This document shows positions 35,819-47,460 of a stretch of DNA of 64,000 nt, in pieces. The notes under the pieces are model-generated. The model was given only the letters and a program-made list of their open reading frames with translations, had not been told where the DNA came from and did not search any database. Within the stretch, counting starts at the first letter, position 1, and every line of letters begins with the position of its first letter. Origin of the DNA: Hyperoodon ampullatus (Eukaryota; Chordata; Mammalia; Artiodactyla; Ziphiidae); assembly GCA_949752795.1 (NCBI GenBank), contig OX457063.1:71137783-71201782 (forward strand). The letters are read 5' to 3'. The position numbers were made by a program, and so were the translations under genes.

Positions 35819-36469
35819 ATCCTAAAAAATGATACAAATGAACTTATTTACAAAACAGAAACAGTCTCACAGACTTCAAAAACAAACTTACGGTTACCAA
35901 AGTGGAAATGTGGGGGGAAGGATAAATTATGAGTTTGCGATTAACATATATGCACTACTATATATAAAACAGAGAATCAACAAGGACCTACTGTACTGCA
36001 CAGGGAACTCTACTCAATGCTCTGTAATAACTTATATGGGAAAGAATCTGAAAAAGAATATATATATATAATATATATTATATATATATAACTGGATCAC
36101 TTTGCTGTACACCTGAAACAAACACAACATTGTAAATAAACTATATTTCAGTAAACATTTTTAAAAAATAAAAATGGCAGAGTTGAACAGAACCAAGAGA
36201 TCTCAAAAAACAGAAGGCAGTTTTTTTCAACTCTTCAAAAATTACAGGAACAGATCTAGATTTGTGAAGTTAGAAATGGTCTCCAGTGTAAACATTTCCT
36301 GTAGGTACAGCTGGAAACATTTATTCTTAAACATACCCAGTGGGTAGCTGGGAAATCAGCTTTGCTATGAAAACCTCCTTACCTTTCCACCAGCACTCAG
36401 AGTTTTCAAAATGATTCACAAAATTAACAGGCTTCTAGTTACCAACTACTCTGTTGTGTTTTCCTGATA

Positions 36470-36650
36470 AGAGGAGTTTCAGCCCTGATTACACATTTGA
36501 ATTATCTGGGGAGCTTTTAACTGTATTCTGGTCCTACTCTAGACCATTTGAATCAGAATCTATGAAGGTGAAGCAAAGTAGAAGTACATTCTAAAAGTTT
36601 TCCAGGTGAGTCTACAGGGCAGCCCAGGTGGAAACCACTGAAAAAGAAGT
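36470..36650 (+). repeat. MER5A-like DNA transposon remnant
   Basis: CATTTGAATTATCTGGGGAG, GACCATTTGAATCAGAATCT and a terminal GTGGAAACCACTG match MER5A. Confidence 0.7.
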
Positions 36651-36717
36651 TACTCAAAAAAGGAAAAGTAACTGTAATGTCACCATTCAATATCAAGACA
36701 TGCTATATCTTCCTCCA

Positions 36718-36872
36718 GAATGGTGTTTGCCAAACTCTGCACATTTTAATCACCTGGGGAGACTTTACAACACCTGATACCAATTTTTTTACAACACCCT
36801 ATACCAATTAATGAGAATCATCTGGGCATAGATACCAGGCATCAGAATAGTTTAAAGATGTCAAGTGATTCC
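36718..36872 (+). repeat. Second MER5A-like remnant
   Basis: GTTTGCCAAACTCTGCACAT, TTTTAATCACCTGGGGAGAC and GAGAATCATCTGGGCATAGA. It holds a short internal duplication (ACACCTGATACCAATT / ACACCCTATACCAATT, 36770-36810). Confidence 0.6.
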
Positions 36873-36880
36873 CCCCATCC

Positions 36881-36972
36881 AGGAAGGAAGTGAGGGAGAG
36901 ACAGAAAAAGGGAAAGAAAGAAAGGAAGAGACAAAGAGAGAAAGGGAGGGAGGGAGGAAGGAAGGAGGAAAA
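36881..36972. repeat. GA-rich simple repeat
   Basis: Purine-rich GGAAGG/AAAGAAAG tract next to the MER5A remnant. Confidence 0.9.
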
Positions 36973-39386
36973 ATTACTTCCTAATCAAATTCTCCCTCTT
37001 AAAAGATCCAGAGAATTTGTTTCCTGAAAGAAAAACAAAAAAAGGAAAGGAAAATAGAAAAGGATCACTGCCATAAGAATAAAGATAATAAAGAGTAAAA
37101 TGATAGCTCTACAAAAAATGAAAGCACACCAGAACTTTATGCTCATAAGACAGAGGAAAACTGTAAACTAATATTTCAAAACAAGCCAAGAGAAATTTTA
37201 CAATGATAAAATAAGTAAAAGAACAATATAAATCAAATTTAGAAAAACCTCTGAAATGAGGACCTGAAATGCAGGAAAGAATTAGAAATGAATGAATCAT
37301 TTCAGAAATGAAGGATAAACTTAAAGAACAGATGAGTCAATAATCCCAGGAGAAAATGCCATAGAGTTTTAGAGGGGGGAAAGGAGGAAACTTTTTAAAA
37401 TAAAAAAGAAATAAAAGACAAAACTATTGAATAGAAAATGACATATAGAGAAGCAAGAAGGTCCAAAATAATAGGATTTCCTAATGAGAAAAAGCAATGA
37501 AACAAAATGAACACTAAAATTATAACTCAATATTTATTGAATTATATATAATTCAATTATATATAATACAATATTATTCAACATTTAGCCTTGAAAATAA
37601 ATTTGGAACTACATATTGAAACAGAACACCATATACCTGGGCAAGTGATACAGAATGAATTTTAAGATATGTTGTGGTAAACCTATTGGACTTAGTTTGG
37701 CATTCAGGCAAACAGACATTTGTAAGAATAAGGGAAAGAAAATCAGACTATCATCAGACTTTTCAAAAGCAACTATTTATGCTGGAAGTGAATAAAGTAA
37801 CATTTTAAAGATATTCAAGGAAATATATTGTAAGCCAAGGACTTCAGATCCACAAAATGGATTTTCAAGCATAAAGACCACAGATACAGTTATCAATGTG
37901 TAAGAACTCAGAATATTGTTCCCAGTAAATGGAAACATCATCTACCTATTTGCTCAGGCCAAAACCTTGTAATCCTTCTTGATGCCTTTTCTCTCCTAGC
38001 TCATTTCCAATTCAATTGCAAGTCGTACTGGCTCTACCTTAAAAACATCCTAAGTTTGACCTCCCCACCTCCACTGTTATCCTATTATTCGAAGTAACCA
38101 TCATCTCCTGCTGGCATGACTCAATAGTCTCCTTATTTGTTTCTCTTCTTCCACTCTTGCCTCCCTCTAATCATTGGAACAGGGCTTGACCACACTGCTC
38201 AGTTCTGCCCAACCCCTTACCAAGTGTGAATTCTACTCCCCACTAATTTCAGTTGCTGATTGGGGTTTACTGCAAATGACAATACTTTTCCTAACTCTGG
38301 GAACCATTACCTGACCATAGGGTTCTGTACCATACAAAAAAGTTGAATTGTATAAACCTACTCCAGCCTCTACAGAAGTTTCTAATCATATTCATTTGCC
38401 AGTAGGGAGAAACATGTACCTAAAGCATAGATAACTATTATAAATAAATATATCCAAGTAATGTGTGAGTGAACAGTAATATGTGTCCAAATAAGAGTCA
38501 GAGGTAAGAACTTTTTGGAAGCAGAGTGGACAAGTACAAAACATACTACTTGGAGGTAAGACTAAGGAAAAAATTCTAAAACATTGCATCTACTAGAAAG
38601 GTTTTTCTTCTTTTCTACATTCACTTGTGCTTGATTTAGTAATCTGGGCATCTTTAAACTCAATAAATGGCTTTTGTAATTGCATCTGGCACAGATGTGT
38701 ATTAATGTTATGCTAATTATGGGACTAATGCAGTGTTTGAGTGTAAACCATGAATCTTATGTTTACAGTTGGCAATTTAATCTTGGTTTTGAAGAATTTT
38801 CATGTGAAATCACCATTTAGCCTTGTAATAGCTTTTCTTAGGGTCAGCTGCTTTCCACTAAGTTTGGCACTGGGAATGAAAAAAGATGTGTCTATTTTAG
38901 TTAAAGAAATAAACAGTGTAATTAATCTTTATAAATGTACAGAATGGAGCATCTAGTAATGAAGCAACTAAAAATACATAAATTTGAATATTTGACCAAT
39001 TTGTTTCTATTCCTTTCTCTATAGGACATCACAAATACATTATAGTTATCTGAGTGGAATTTGGAAACTGTCCTAATTTTAAAAGGATTTTGGGAAGAAT
39101 TCCTAATTTATAATATGTAGAGGTTGTCTTCTTTTCTGATACTATGCTATAAACAAAGAGTGCCTCTTGATTGGATGCTAATGACAATGCTCATGCTATT
39201 CAAGTTTACTTGAATGAGAGTTTAGAATCTTATATAGATCTCAGAATGGACATAGAAAAATAAATATTTAAAGCAATGTGTTCTCCTTGGACAAATTTCC
39301 TTATAAACTCATATTATTTTGTTTCCAATTTGCAATTTGAAAATATCAGAAAGACCTTCTGACTTACATTTTTGTGTTTCCTTTAG
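36973..39386. other. Unique intron upstream of the second GALNT13 exon
   Basis: A-rich at the left. 37945-38240 (TCAGGCCAAAACCTTGTAAT, CATCATCTCCTGCTGGCATG) looks like an ancient interspersed repeat I cannot name. No gene before the exon acceptor. Confidence 0.45.
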
Positions 39387-39485
39387 ATAAGAAATGTTGA
39401 AACAAATCAATGTTTAGACAACATGGGCCGCAAGGAAAATGAAAAAGTGGGTATATTCAACTGTCATGGTATGGGAGGAAATCAG
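39387..39485 (+). CDS. GALNT13: GALNT13 internal coding exon (start of ricin B-type lectin domain)
   Basis: Second GALNT13 exon in the window, 99 nt and 33 codons, phase 0 on both sides. The acceptor is TTTCCTTTAG ending at 39386 and the donor is CAG|GTAAAC after 39485. It reads [20 protein letters not shown] then [13 protein letters not shown]. This is the start of the C-terminal ricin-type (beta-trefoil) lectin domain: NQCLD is the CLD signature of the first (alpha) repeat, and [10 protein letters not shown] is the segment that leads to the QxW-type turn. In GalNAc-transferases this domain binds GalNAc already on the substrate and steers the enzyme to nearby sites. The Gly in [10 protein letters not shown] favours GALNT13 over GALNT1 (DNMARKENEK). 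It joins 19517-19656 in frame (..YYSLGE|IRNVE..). The exon that should follow, starting VFSYTA, was not found before 64000, so at least 24.5 kb of the next intron is included. Confidence 0.95.
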
Positions 39486-40385
39486 GTAAACTCTCCCTTT
39501 TTTATCAGCTTCATATTTGGGGGGAAAAATGTTGTGTAAACTATTCAGGTAGACTATGGCTTAGTTTAGCAAATTAATGGGCATTCTAATCAAGAATTAA
39601 TTTGCCTATGTTATTATCCCAAGTATTGTAAGAAACCACTGAAGAATTTAATAAAAAGAGCAACATCTTCAATGAGCCTATGGTGAATGAGGCCAGATGT
39701 TTGAGACTCATCTCGTATTACCATGTATGAGAAAACGAGGACTACATTTTATTCTGTTGTTAACTGAATCATATAAAATAACCCCTCAACAACTATGATG
39801 TTTTCCCGATGGGTGATTATCCTAAATTTCTTTTTCAAATGTTTATGTATGTCATGTTTTCTGTGACTTTTGGTGGTTTAATAAAATTTTAAAGTGCATA
39901 GATAAGCACATCTGTTACAACTTTGCTTTGGCCATCTGAAGACGCCCTTTGGACCAGGTTAAAATGTAGTCTTTAAACGAGATTTATACTTGACTGAAAT
40001 TCTAGGACACCTTTTTCTGTGTGACAGTCCAATTAATTATCAGAAACTTATACTATAACAAGGATTCTTGTGCTCTCTGTAAGCACTGGAAAGTGGCATG
40101 GCAAGGTGGGCCACGTGGAGGCTACTTGGCTGTGAGTCTTGCTGCCATGCCTACTTTCAGAGGCCGAATTTGGAGTTCATGGGAACTTATAACAAAGCAC
40201 AGTTAGAGATAACTGCTCCTCTGTACACAAATTGTCTAAAAGGGTCAAGATGAAGCACAGGAATGCGTTGTTTAGTGCTTTAGAGTGAGCTGAGGGAGCA
40301 AAAATTATTCTGATCAGCACAACATGATGGTTATGTTTGTAATGCAGCTGAATGTATCAAGAATTCATAGAGAGATCTTAGGGAT
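39486..40385. other. Intron downstream of the second GALNT13 exon
   Basis: No feature recognised beyond the splice donor at its left end. Confidence 0.5.
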
Positions 40386-42484
40386 CAAGATGGCAGAGGA
40401 GTAGGACGTGGAACTCACCTACTCCCACCAATACATCAAAAATACATCTGTAAGTGGAACGATTTGCACAGAACATCTACTGAACACTGGCAAAAGACCT
40501 CAGATTTCTGAAAGGGCAAGAAAACCTCCCCATAACTGGATAGGACAAAAGAAAAAAGGGAAAAAAATAAAGAAAGGAACTGGGATGGGAACTGCACCCC
40601 AGGGAGGGAACTACGAAGGAGGAAATTTTCCTGCACCCCAGAAAGTCCCCTCTACGGTGAGGAGATCAGCCAGGATGGAGGAGAAGCTTCAGAGACTCAG
40701 AGGAGAGCGCAGCAACCAGTTTGAGGAAGGCAAGACGGAGGGTGACCTGCACAGATGGTCACCTCCGCGCTGTGCTCCCCAGCCTGAGATGCTTTTCCAC
40801 CACTATGGGCAGGGGCTGGGTGCTGAAGCTCAGGCTTCACAGGTCAGATCTAGGTAGAGGACTGGGATTGGCTGTGCAGAGACAGCCTGAAGAGGCTGGA
40901 GTGTGGCAACCAAGGGTGTACTCAGAAGAAGCTTGGGCACACCAGAGAGACAAGGTGCCATTATTGGGGAAACGTGCAAGGAGAGGGGTAGGACTGCCAT
41001 AGGAGCTTCTTTCCCTGCACGCACTCTTAGGCAACAGGACACGACCTACATGAGCTCCGGTGGTGGGCGCGAGCCACCACTGCCACTAGGAGACCCACAA
41101 GCAGGTGCCAATCGCTGCACCCCTGCTGTCCCGGCAGTGCGCAGACTGCCACTGCTTTTGGGAGACCCAGGAGTGGGCACTGTTCACTGCCCCTGCCATC
41201 TGGGGAGCACGCACGAGCAGCGAGCAGTCGCCAATCACTGCCCCTGCTGCCCCAGTAGTGTGCGGGATGCCACTACCACTGCGAGACCCAGAAGCAGATG
41301 CAAGTATTCTTCAATATCTGCAAATCAGTGTGATACACCACATCAACAAACTAAAGAATTAAAACCACATGATCATCTCGATAGATGCAGAAAAAGCTTC
41401 TGACAAAATTCAACACCCATTTATGATAAAAACTCTCCAGAAACTCAGCACAGAGGAAACCTACCTCAACATAATAAAGGCCATATATGACAAACCGACA
41501 GCTAACATTATTCTCAACTGTGAAAAGCTGAAAGCATTTCCCCTAAGATCAGGAACAAGACAAGGATGTCCCCTCTTGCCACTTTTATTCAACAGAGTTT
41601 CGGAAGATGCTCAACATCACTAATTATTAGAGAAACGCAAATCGAAACTACAGTGACGCTTCACCTCACACTGGTCAGAATGACCATCATCAAAAAGTCT
41701 ACAAGCAATAAATGCTGGAGAGGGTGTGGAGAAAAGGGAACTCTCCTACACTGTTGGTGGGGATGTAAATTGGTATAACCACTATGGAGAACAGTATGGA
41801 AGTTTCTTTAAAAACTAAAAATAGAACTACCATATGTCCAGCAATCCCACTCCTGGGCACATATCCAGAGAAAACCATAATTCGAAAAGATACGTGCACC
41901 CCAATGTTCACTGCAGCACTATTTACAACAGCCAAAACATGGAAGCAACCTGAATGTTCATGGACGGAGGAATGGAAAAAGAAGATGTGGTACATATATA
42001 CAATGGAATGTTACTCAGCCATAAAAAAGAATGAAATAATGCCATTTGCAGCAACATGGATGGACCTAGAGAGTATCATACTAAGTGAAGTAAGTCAGAC
42101 AGAGAAAGACAAATATCATATGATATCGCTTATGTGAGGAATCTAAGAAATGACACAAATGAACTTACTTACAAAACAGAAACAGTCTCACAGACTTCGG
42201 AAACAAACTTATGGTTACCAAATGGGGAATGTGGGGCAGAGGAATAAATTAGGAGTTTCGGATTAACATATACACACTACTATATATAAAATAGATAATC
42301 AACAAGGACCTACTGTATAGCACAGGGTACTCTACTCAATATTCTGTAATAACCTATATGGGAAAAGAATCTGAAAAAGAATGGATGTATGTATGTGTAT
42401 AAATGAATCACTCTGCTGTACACGTGAAACTAACACAACGTTTTAACTCAACTATACTCTAATATAAAATTAAAAAAAAAAAAG
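40386..42484 (+). mobile_element. Internally deleted L1 with 5' and 3' ends
   Basis: Begins TAGGGATCAAGATGGCAGAG (L1 5' end with a YY1-like AAGATGGC), has a 5' UTR of about 930 bp, and jumps near 41305-41320 directly into the ORF2 RT domain (CAGTGTGATACACCACATCA; frame 41369-41623 reads [20 protein letters not shown]). It jumps again near 41601 to the ORF2 C-terminus ([38 protein letters not shown]), then a complete 3' UTR and poly(A). ORF1, the endonuclease and the ADDMILY core are missing. A weak TSD, CATAGAGA, may be present at about 40366-40373 and 42489-42496. Confidence 0.88.
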
Positions 42485-43617
42485 GAACCATAGAGAAAAA
42501 GCCAGAAGGAAATGGCCCTGTTGAATTTTGGCACCATACTTCAAATCAGACTTTTGTATGATTCAATGGAGAACACTAAAATGAAGTTTCTCCCCAGAAC
42601 CAAACAAACAAACAAATAGAAACAACTTAATTATTAAAATGTTAATTAGTGCTACACAGTTCGAATTTAAGCAAGAAAATATTTGAGTCAAACTTTCTAA
42701 ATTGCAGCATGGGAAAACGACCATATGAAAGAAGACGATGGAAACAACAACATAAGCAGAACAATGACAGCATTCAAAAATGGTCCAGCTTACTATACCG
42801 ATTCACGAGTGTGAGGCTTCTACTACCGAAACCCAATGCAGTCCTGATGAATTCAGCCTCAAATGGCAAAAGCTGTCAGAGGACTAAATATATAGGGGTT
42901 TAATTTTTTCACATAATAAGAAATCTGAAAGCAGTCAATTGTTGATAATTTGTTCCAGTCCTCAATAAGTCCACCAAAAAACCAGAAGCTTTCTATCTTT
43001 CCATTCTTCTTAAAGTTAACTTTTATCATCAGCTGATCACAGGACAGCTGCTGAAACTCGAGACATCATGTCCACATTCAAAGCAGGAAGAAGTGGGGGT
43101 AGAGAAGAGTTGAAATAGCCATGTCTGTCCTTTTATTAGGCAAAGCAAATGCCTTCCTAAAGGCTCAACACATCTCCATGTATGTCTCTTTGGCCAGAAA
43201 TGTGTTACTTGGACACCTCATGGCACAAAAACACTAAATACTTCACCTCACACTCATCACAGCTTCTCCTCACAGTTTATTTACCATGGGTATTGGGTGG
43301 ACATTTAGAAGTGTCTCCCATAATGTGTTTCAACAGCTTATTAAAAATATCCAGCTCAATTACCTGTGATTACCTGCAGAATTCAAAAAGGGAAACACTA
43401 TTTATGAAATCACTCTGATTCTAATACAGATGAAAATGAGGGAGGAAGATCCTTCATGTGAATTATCCTCATGGAATCATTAAGGTGCCAAGGTTACTGT
43501 TAAAAAGGATAACCAGTCATATACTTAAATTTGTCTTAAAGACATGGAACACCTAGATCATAAATGTTTAAAATTACATTATTCATTTACATGAATAATA
43601 ATCAGAAATAAGCTATC
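42485..43617. other. Unique intron
   Basis: No gene or named repeat seen. A short Arg-rich frame (42709-42903, from an internal ATG) has no recognisable homology. Confidence 0.45.
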
Positions 43618-43740
43618 CTACTCTACTGTAAACTTCCTGTTGGCTGGGGCTATGTCTTACTCCTCTCTTCCTCCCCAGCACGTGGCACTTAGAATATGAT
43701 AGGCACTTAATAAATACTAGTCAAGTAAATAGATGAAAGA
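43618..43740 (+). repeat. L2 LINE 3'-end remnant
   Basis: ACTGTAAACTTCCTGTTGGC, GCACGTGGCACTTAGAATAT, GATAGGCACTTAATAAATAC, then GTCAAGTAAATAGATGAAAG. Confidence 0.75.
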
Positions 43741-45120
43741 ATTCATGGTCAGAATAATGGATTTATACCTTAGTACTATGTAGACATTGCCAAAAATGCT
43801 GTTATTATCATAGAAACCAAAAGTATAGACAGACACCAATCTCAGGGATTCATAAATAAAGGGAACAAATAAACAGTAAGTAAAAAACCCATACCTACAT
43901 ATTTTCTAATGTCTCTGTTATCTACTTGATAAAATTAAAACCAATAATTTTTCATCTATATGAATACTTATTCGTGTCTACAAATGTTGAAAATGCTTAT
44001 TGAAGCCTATTTTGTTACAACACAAATAATGGAAACAAGTATTTTCCAAGAGGAGAATGTTTAAATAAATCATGGTGTATCCACAGTTCAGATTACTACA
44101 TAGCCACCAAAATGACTGAGAGGTCTAAATGTACTGTCATCAAACATTGAAAAGAGGGGAAAATAACACACAGTACAACTTACTTTGAATTTTGAATGAT
44201 CTCATTTGTGGAAAATGTATGTGAACATTTTCCTCTAAATAGTATCTGTAATATATATATATGTAAATGCTATACAATTTATTAGAAATGTATACATATC
44301 TATTTGGAATACAGATGACATCTGGAGAGAAGATTAAGCCGGTATAGGAAATTTTACTTTTTACCCCATATTTTTCCATATATATGTACTACTTTCATAA
44401 TTAAACAAATAAAAATGGAGAAATTGAACTGTTGAGAATAAAAGAACATCATTTTATAACACTATTCAGATCTGATTAATTGGGTAACTTATCATGATAA
44501 GTTACTTAGTATTTTTGAGCTTCAGTATTTTTATCTATAAAATGCATAAAAATTTTCCCTCAATTTTTCTCTCTAAAGATTAGTAAAAATTTATGAAACA
44601 ACTAATACTAACATGGCATATACTAAATAGTACATTTTGGTCTATTGCTATTAATTATTCTCTTTATTATTTCCATTTGTGTTCTCAATTATCTCTGTTT
44701 TTACTTCTAAAAGTAAAAAATAAAATGTATATTCAGTGGCTAATGCCAGAGGCAAGATAAAAGCACAAGACACTTCATGGTATTGTTAAGCTCAATAAAA
44801 TGCACTGCCTCTCTTGTTATTCTAACAAATATATATTATGAAAAAATTAAAACATCACATAAAACCCTATTATGCTATCTTTTTGATGGAACTGAATATT
44901 TCTAGCATGATTAATACTAGGGACATGTTTAAAATTTTGACTTACTTTTAAAAAGAACAGATCTTAGGATTTTATTGAGAATGAATACATTATTGAGAGC
45001 TACCTTCTCTGTCTTTTATTGCTATTCTTTTATGTTACCGTGGAAACAGCATCTATTTTTATGGTTATTTAGTTTTGAATTTTTAGAAGTAGCCCCAACT
45101 CCTAAAAATATTCAAATCTC
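43741..45120. other. AT-rich unique intron
   Basis: No gene seen; includes a short (TA) run at about 44252-44263. Confidence 0.5.
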
Positions 45121-45462
45121 GGACTTCCCTGGTGGCACAGTGGTTAAGACTCCGCCTGCCAATGCAGGGGACACAGGTTCGAGCCTTGGTCTGGGAAGAT
45201 CCCACATGCCACGGAGCAACTAAGCCCGTGCACCACAACTACTGAGCCTGCGCTCTACAGCCTGAAAGCCACAGCTACTGAGCCCATGTGCCACAACTAC
45301 TGAAGCCCACGTGCCTAGAGCCCGTGCTCCGCAACAAGAGAAGCCACTGCAATGAGAAGCCCATGCACCACAAGAAAGAGTAGCCCCGGCTCTCCGCAAC
45401 TAGAGAAAAGCCCACGCACAGCAACAAAGACCCAATGCAGCCAAAAATAAATAAATAAATGT
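45121..45462 (+). mobile_element. CHR-type tRNA-derived SINE (long form)
   Basis: Starts GGACTTCCCTGGTGGCACAG with A-box-like TGGCACAGTGGTT and B-box GGTTCGAGCC, as in tRNA-derived pol III SINEs of cetaceans. About 340 bp with a longer 3' body (CCACAACTACTGAAGCCCAC, AACAAAGACCCAATGCAGCC) and an (AATA)n tail. More diverged than the other four; no clear TSD. Confidence 0.9.
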
Positions 45463-45739
45463 ATTATTTTTTAAATTTAAATTTCTTTCTCCTGCTTTTA
45501 CACAGAAGTCAAAACAAATGTTAATGCTTTTTTTTTAAAGCATGTTTTACTCAGTTACCTTTCTAAAAGAATGCACTTTATATTTCTAGACAATTATACC
45601 TTTAACCATTTCTCCTTGCAAGGGTGTTTTTGCAGTTTGGGTTTTTTAAATTTTGGAGATATCAGAAAGAAACTTACTTTTCAGTAGTTCTTGGAAATAT
45701 TTTTCTTAAACATTCAGATAATCAAATATCCAGCATACT

Positions 45740-45835
45740 CTTCTCTCCTCATTCCTAGCACCTGGCGCAGTGCTTGGGATACTGTAGGCACCTAATAAAA
45801 ATTAGTCAAGTAAATAGATGAAAGAATGCATGGAT
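45740..45835 (+). repeat. L2 LINE 3'-end remnant
   Basis: TCCTAGCACCTGGCGCAGTG, ACTGTAGGCACCTAATAAAA, GTCAAGTAAATAGATGAAAG. Its last 25 nt or so nearly equal those of the L2 at 43618-43740. Confidence 0.75.
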
Positions 45836-46204
45836 GTTTTTGTATCAGGAATACTGTAAAAACAGGGTAGCAAGTGGAGAATTATTATTAAATTCAACAC
45901 TTGATCATCTTGAGGTGGTCTCTTTAAAACCTTAGTAATAAAAGTCTTCTACCTCAAAGAATAATGACAAAATTTGATACTCCATTCCTATCTGCTCTTG
46001 AAACGCTTTCTTTTCATTAGCAAGTAATATCATGATGATCACTAAACACATTCAAAAGAATGAAAATAAGAATATGATTAAAACTTGAACATAAATTTCT
46101 ACAAGTGAAAGAAAGAACTTAACAATTTACTGGTAGAAAGTGTGTTACTAGAAGTTATGGGATTGTCTTCTTTATACTTCTGAAAAGATGATGTGGATTC
46201 CTGG

Positions 46205-46560
46205 AAGCAGTTTCATGTCCCCTACAGTACTAATGACTCAGATTTATATCTTCATCCCCAACCTCTCTCCTGAGCTCTGAAATCTATTGCAAATTAATAA
46301 TTGGGATTCTTTACAGGCATCTCAAAATCAAAGCTTTCCAAACTGTACTCATTTTCTTCCCTTTCACACAACCATCCAAAATTAAAATCTGACATAGACA
46401 CTTCACTTCTGAAATTTCACTGGCCACCAAATCCCCTATTTCTATGAAAATAATGTCCCTTGACTCCTACCTCTAAGTCCCTTTAAAACCAGGACCTCTG
46501 TCTTTGTCCTAGCCTATACCTTCTTTCACCTGTATGGTAAAAAAAAACCCAAAAAACAAA
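46205..46560 (+). repeat. Unassigned ancient interspersed repeat
   Basis: AATGACTCAGATTTATATCT, ACCTCTCTCCTGAGCTCTGA and CAGGCATCTCAAAATCAAAG resemble a common mammalian repeat; family not named with confidence. Confidence 0.4.
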
Positions 46561-46639
46561 AAAACAACTCATTATTTCCATGTATCATATGAAATTCCAT
46601 AAGTACATTTTATACATGGCATATTAGAATTAAAATCAG

Positions 46640-46860
46640 ATTAAAATCTCCAGCAATTCTTCTCTGTCCAAAAATAAAGTACAAATTCCCCAGTTATGAT
46701 ATTCAAAGCCCCTCATAATTTCATCCCCATCTGGCTTTCCAGCTTAATCTCCCTTGATGTTATAGTTCCTGTGCTCTAGACATGTTTGATAATTCTTTAT
46801 TCCCTGCATGCTCTGTGCACGTTCATGTCTCTACAGTTCACTAATACTGTTCTAATTGCA
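46640..46860 (+). repeat. L2 LINE remnant
   Basis: TTCAAAGCCCCTCATAATTT, CATCTGGCTTTCCAGCTTAA and TGCTCTGTGCACGTTCATGT follow the L2 3' coding and UTR order. Confidence 0.6.
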
Positions 46861-47229
46861 CTATTGGCCAAATACTGCTCCACTCACAAACTTAAGACAT
46901 GCTCACTGTTTAAAACCCAAATAATTTAGCTTCTTTTCTGCTACCTATTGGCTAACAACTTCTTACCCTAAACAGGGCATATTTTAATGGACAAACTATA
47001 ATTTATTTCATCAATCCTGTACTGTTTAACACACAATGTTATTTATGGCTTTTTATTGTTATACCCCAGGCTCAACAATACCCTTGTAGCTAAAATCTGG
47101 TGAGCTTCCATCCATATTTACTTCTTTAGAAAGAATGTCTACAAGTAAGTTTGCTAGATCAAAGGTCATGCAATATTTCAAAGTTTTTAATATATAGTGA
47201 CAAATTGTCCTCTTTAATGTTTCACCAAT

Positions 47230-47460
47230 TTAATAGGACCAATAGATAAAATAGGAAGAGGTACTATGATATACATTTAACATGCATTATCCTCTTTGGT
47301 TTTTACAACAATCAATGAAGTACATGGTGTTATTATCCTGATTTTACTCATGAGTTTAATGGAAACCCTGAGATTAATAATGTGACTGAGGTGGTAAAGC
47401 CAGTTTGAACCTAAATCTCCGACTCCACACCAGTTTTATATTCACTGCATCTGTACTGAT
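47230..47460 (+). repeat. Ancient interspersed repeat (MIR/L2-era)
   Basis: CATGCATTATCCTCTTTGGT, TTATTATCCTGATTTTACTC and GGTGGTAAAGCCAGTTTGAA; same kind as 24740-24985. Confidence 0.4.

Larger units (their letters stand above)
29846..36172 (+). mobile_element. Old full-length L1, decayed, plus orientation
   Basis: Starts GAGACAAGGTAGCATAGTAG, a decayed L1 5' end, and runs through a 5' UTR (to about 30767), ORF1, an inter-ORF region with a (TA)n run (about 31866-31893), ORF2 and a 3' UTR ending CACTTTGCTGTACACCTGAA then ACTATATTTCAGTAAAC and an A-rich tail. Many stops and frameshifts make it older than the L1 at 4071-11525. It is in the same orientation as GALNT13 and opposite to the younger one. 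Confidence 0.9.

Noticed and set aside
42649..42903. Arg-rich short frame after the deleted L1
   Set aside because: Starts at GTG, no homology recognised; the internal ATG frame is only about 64 codons.
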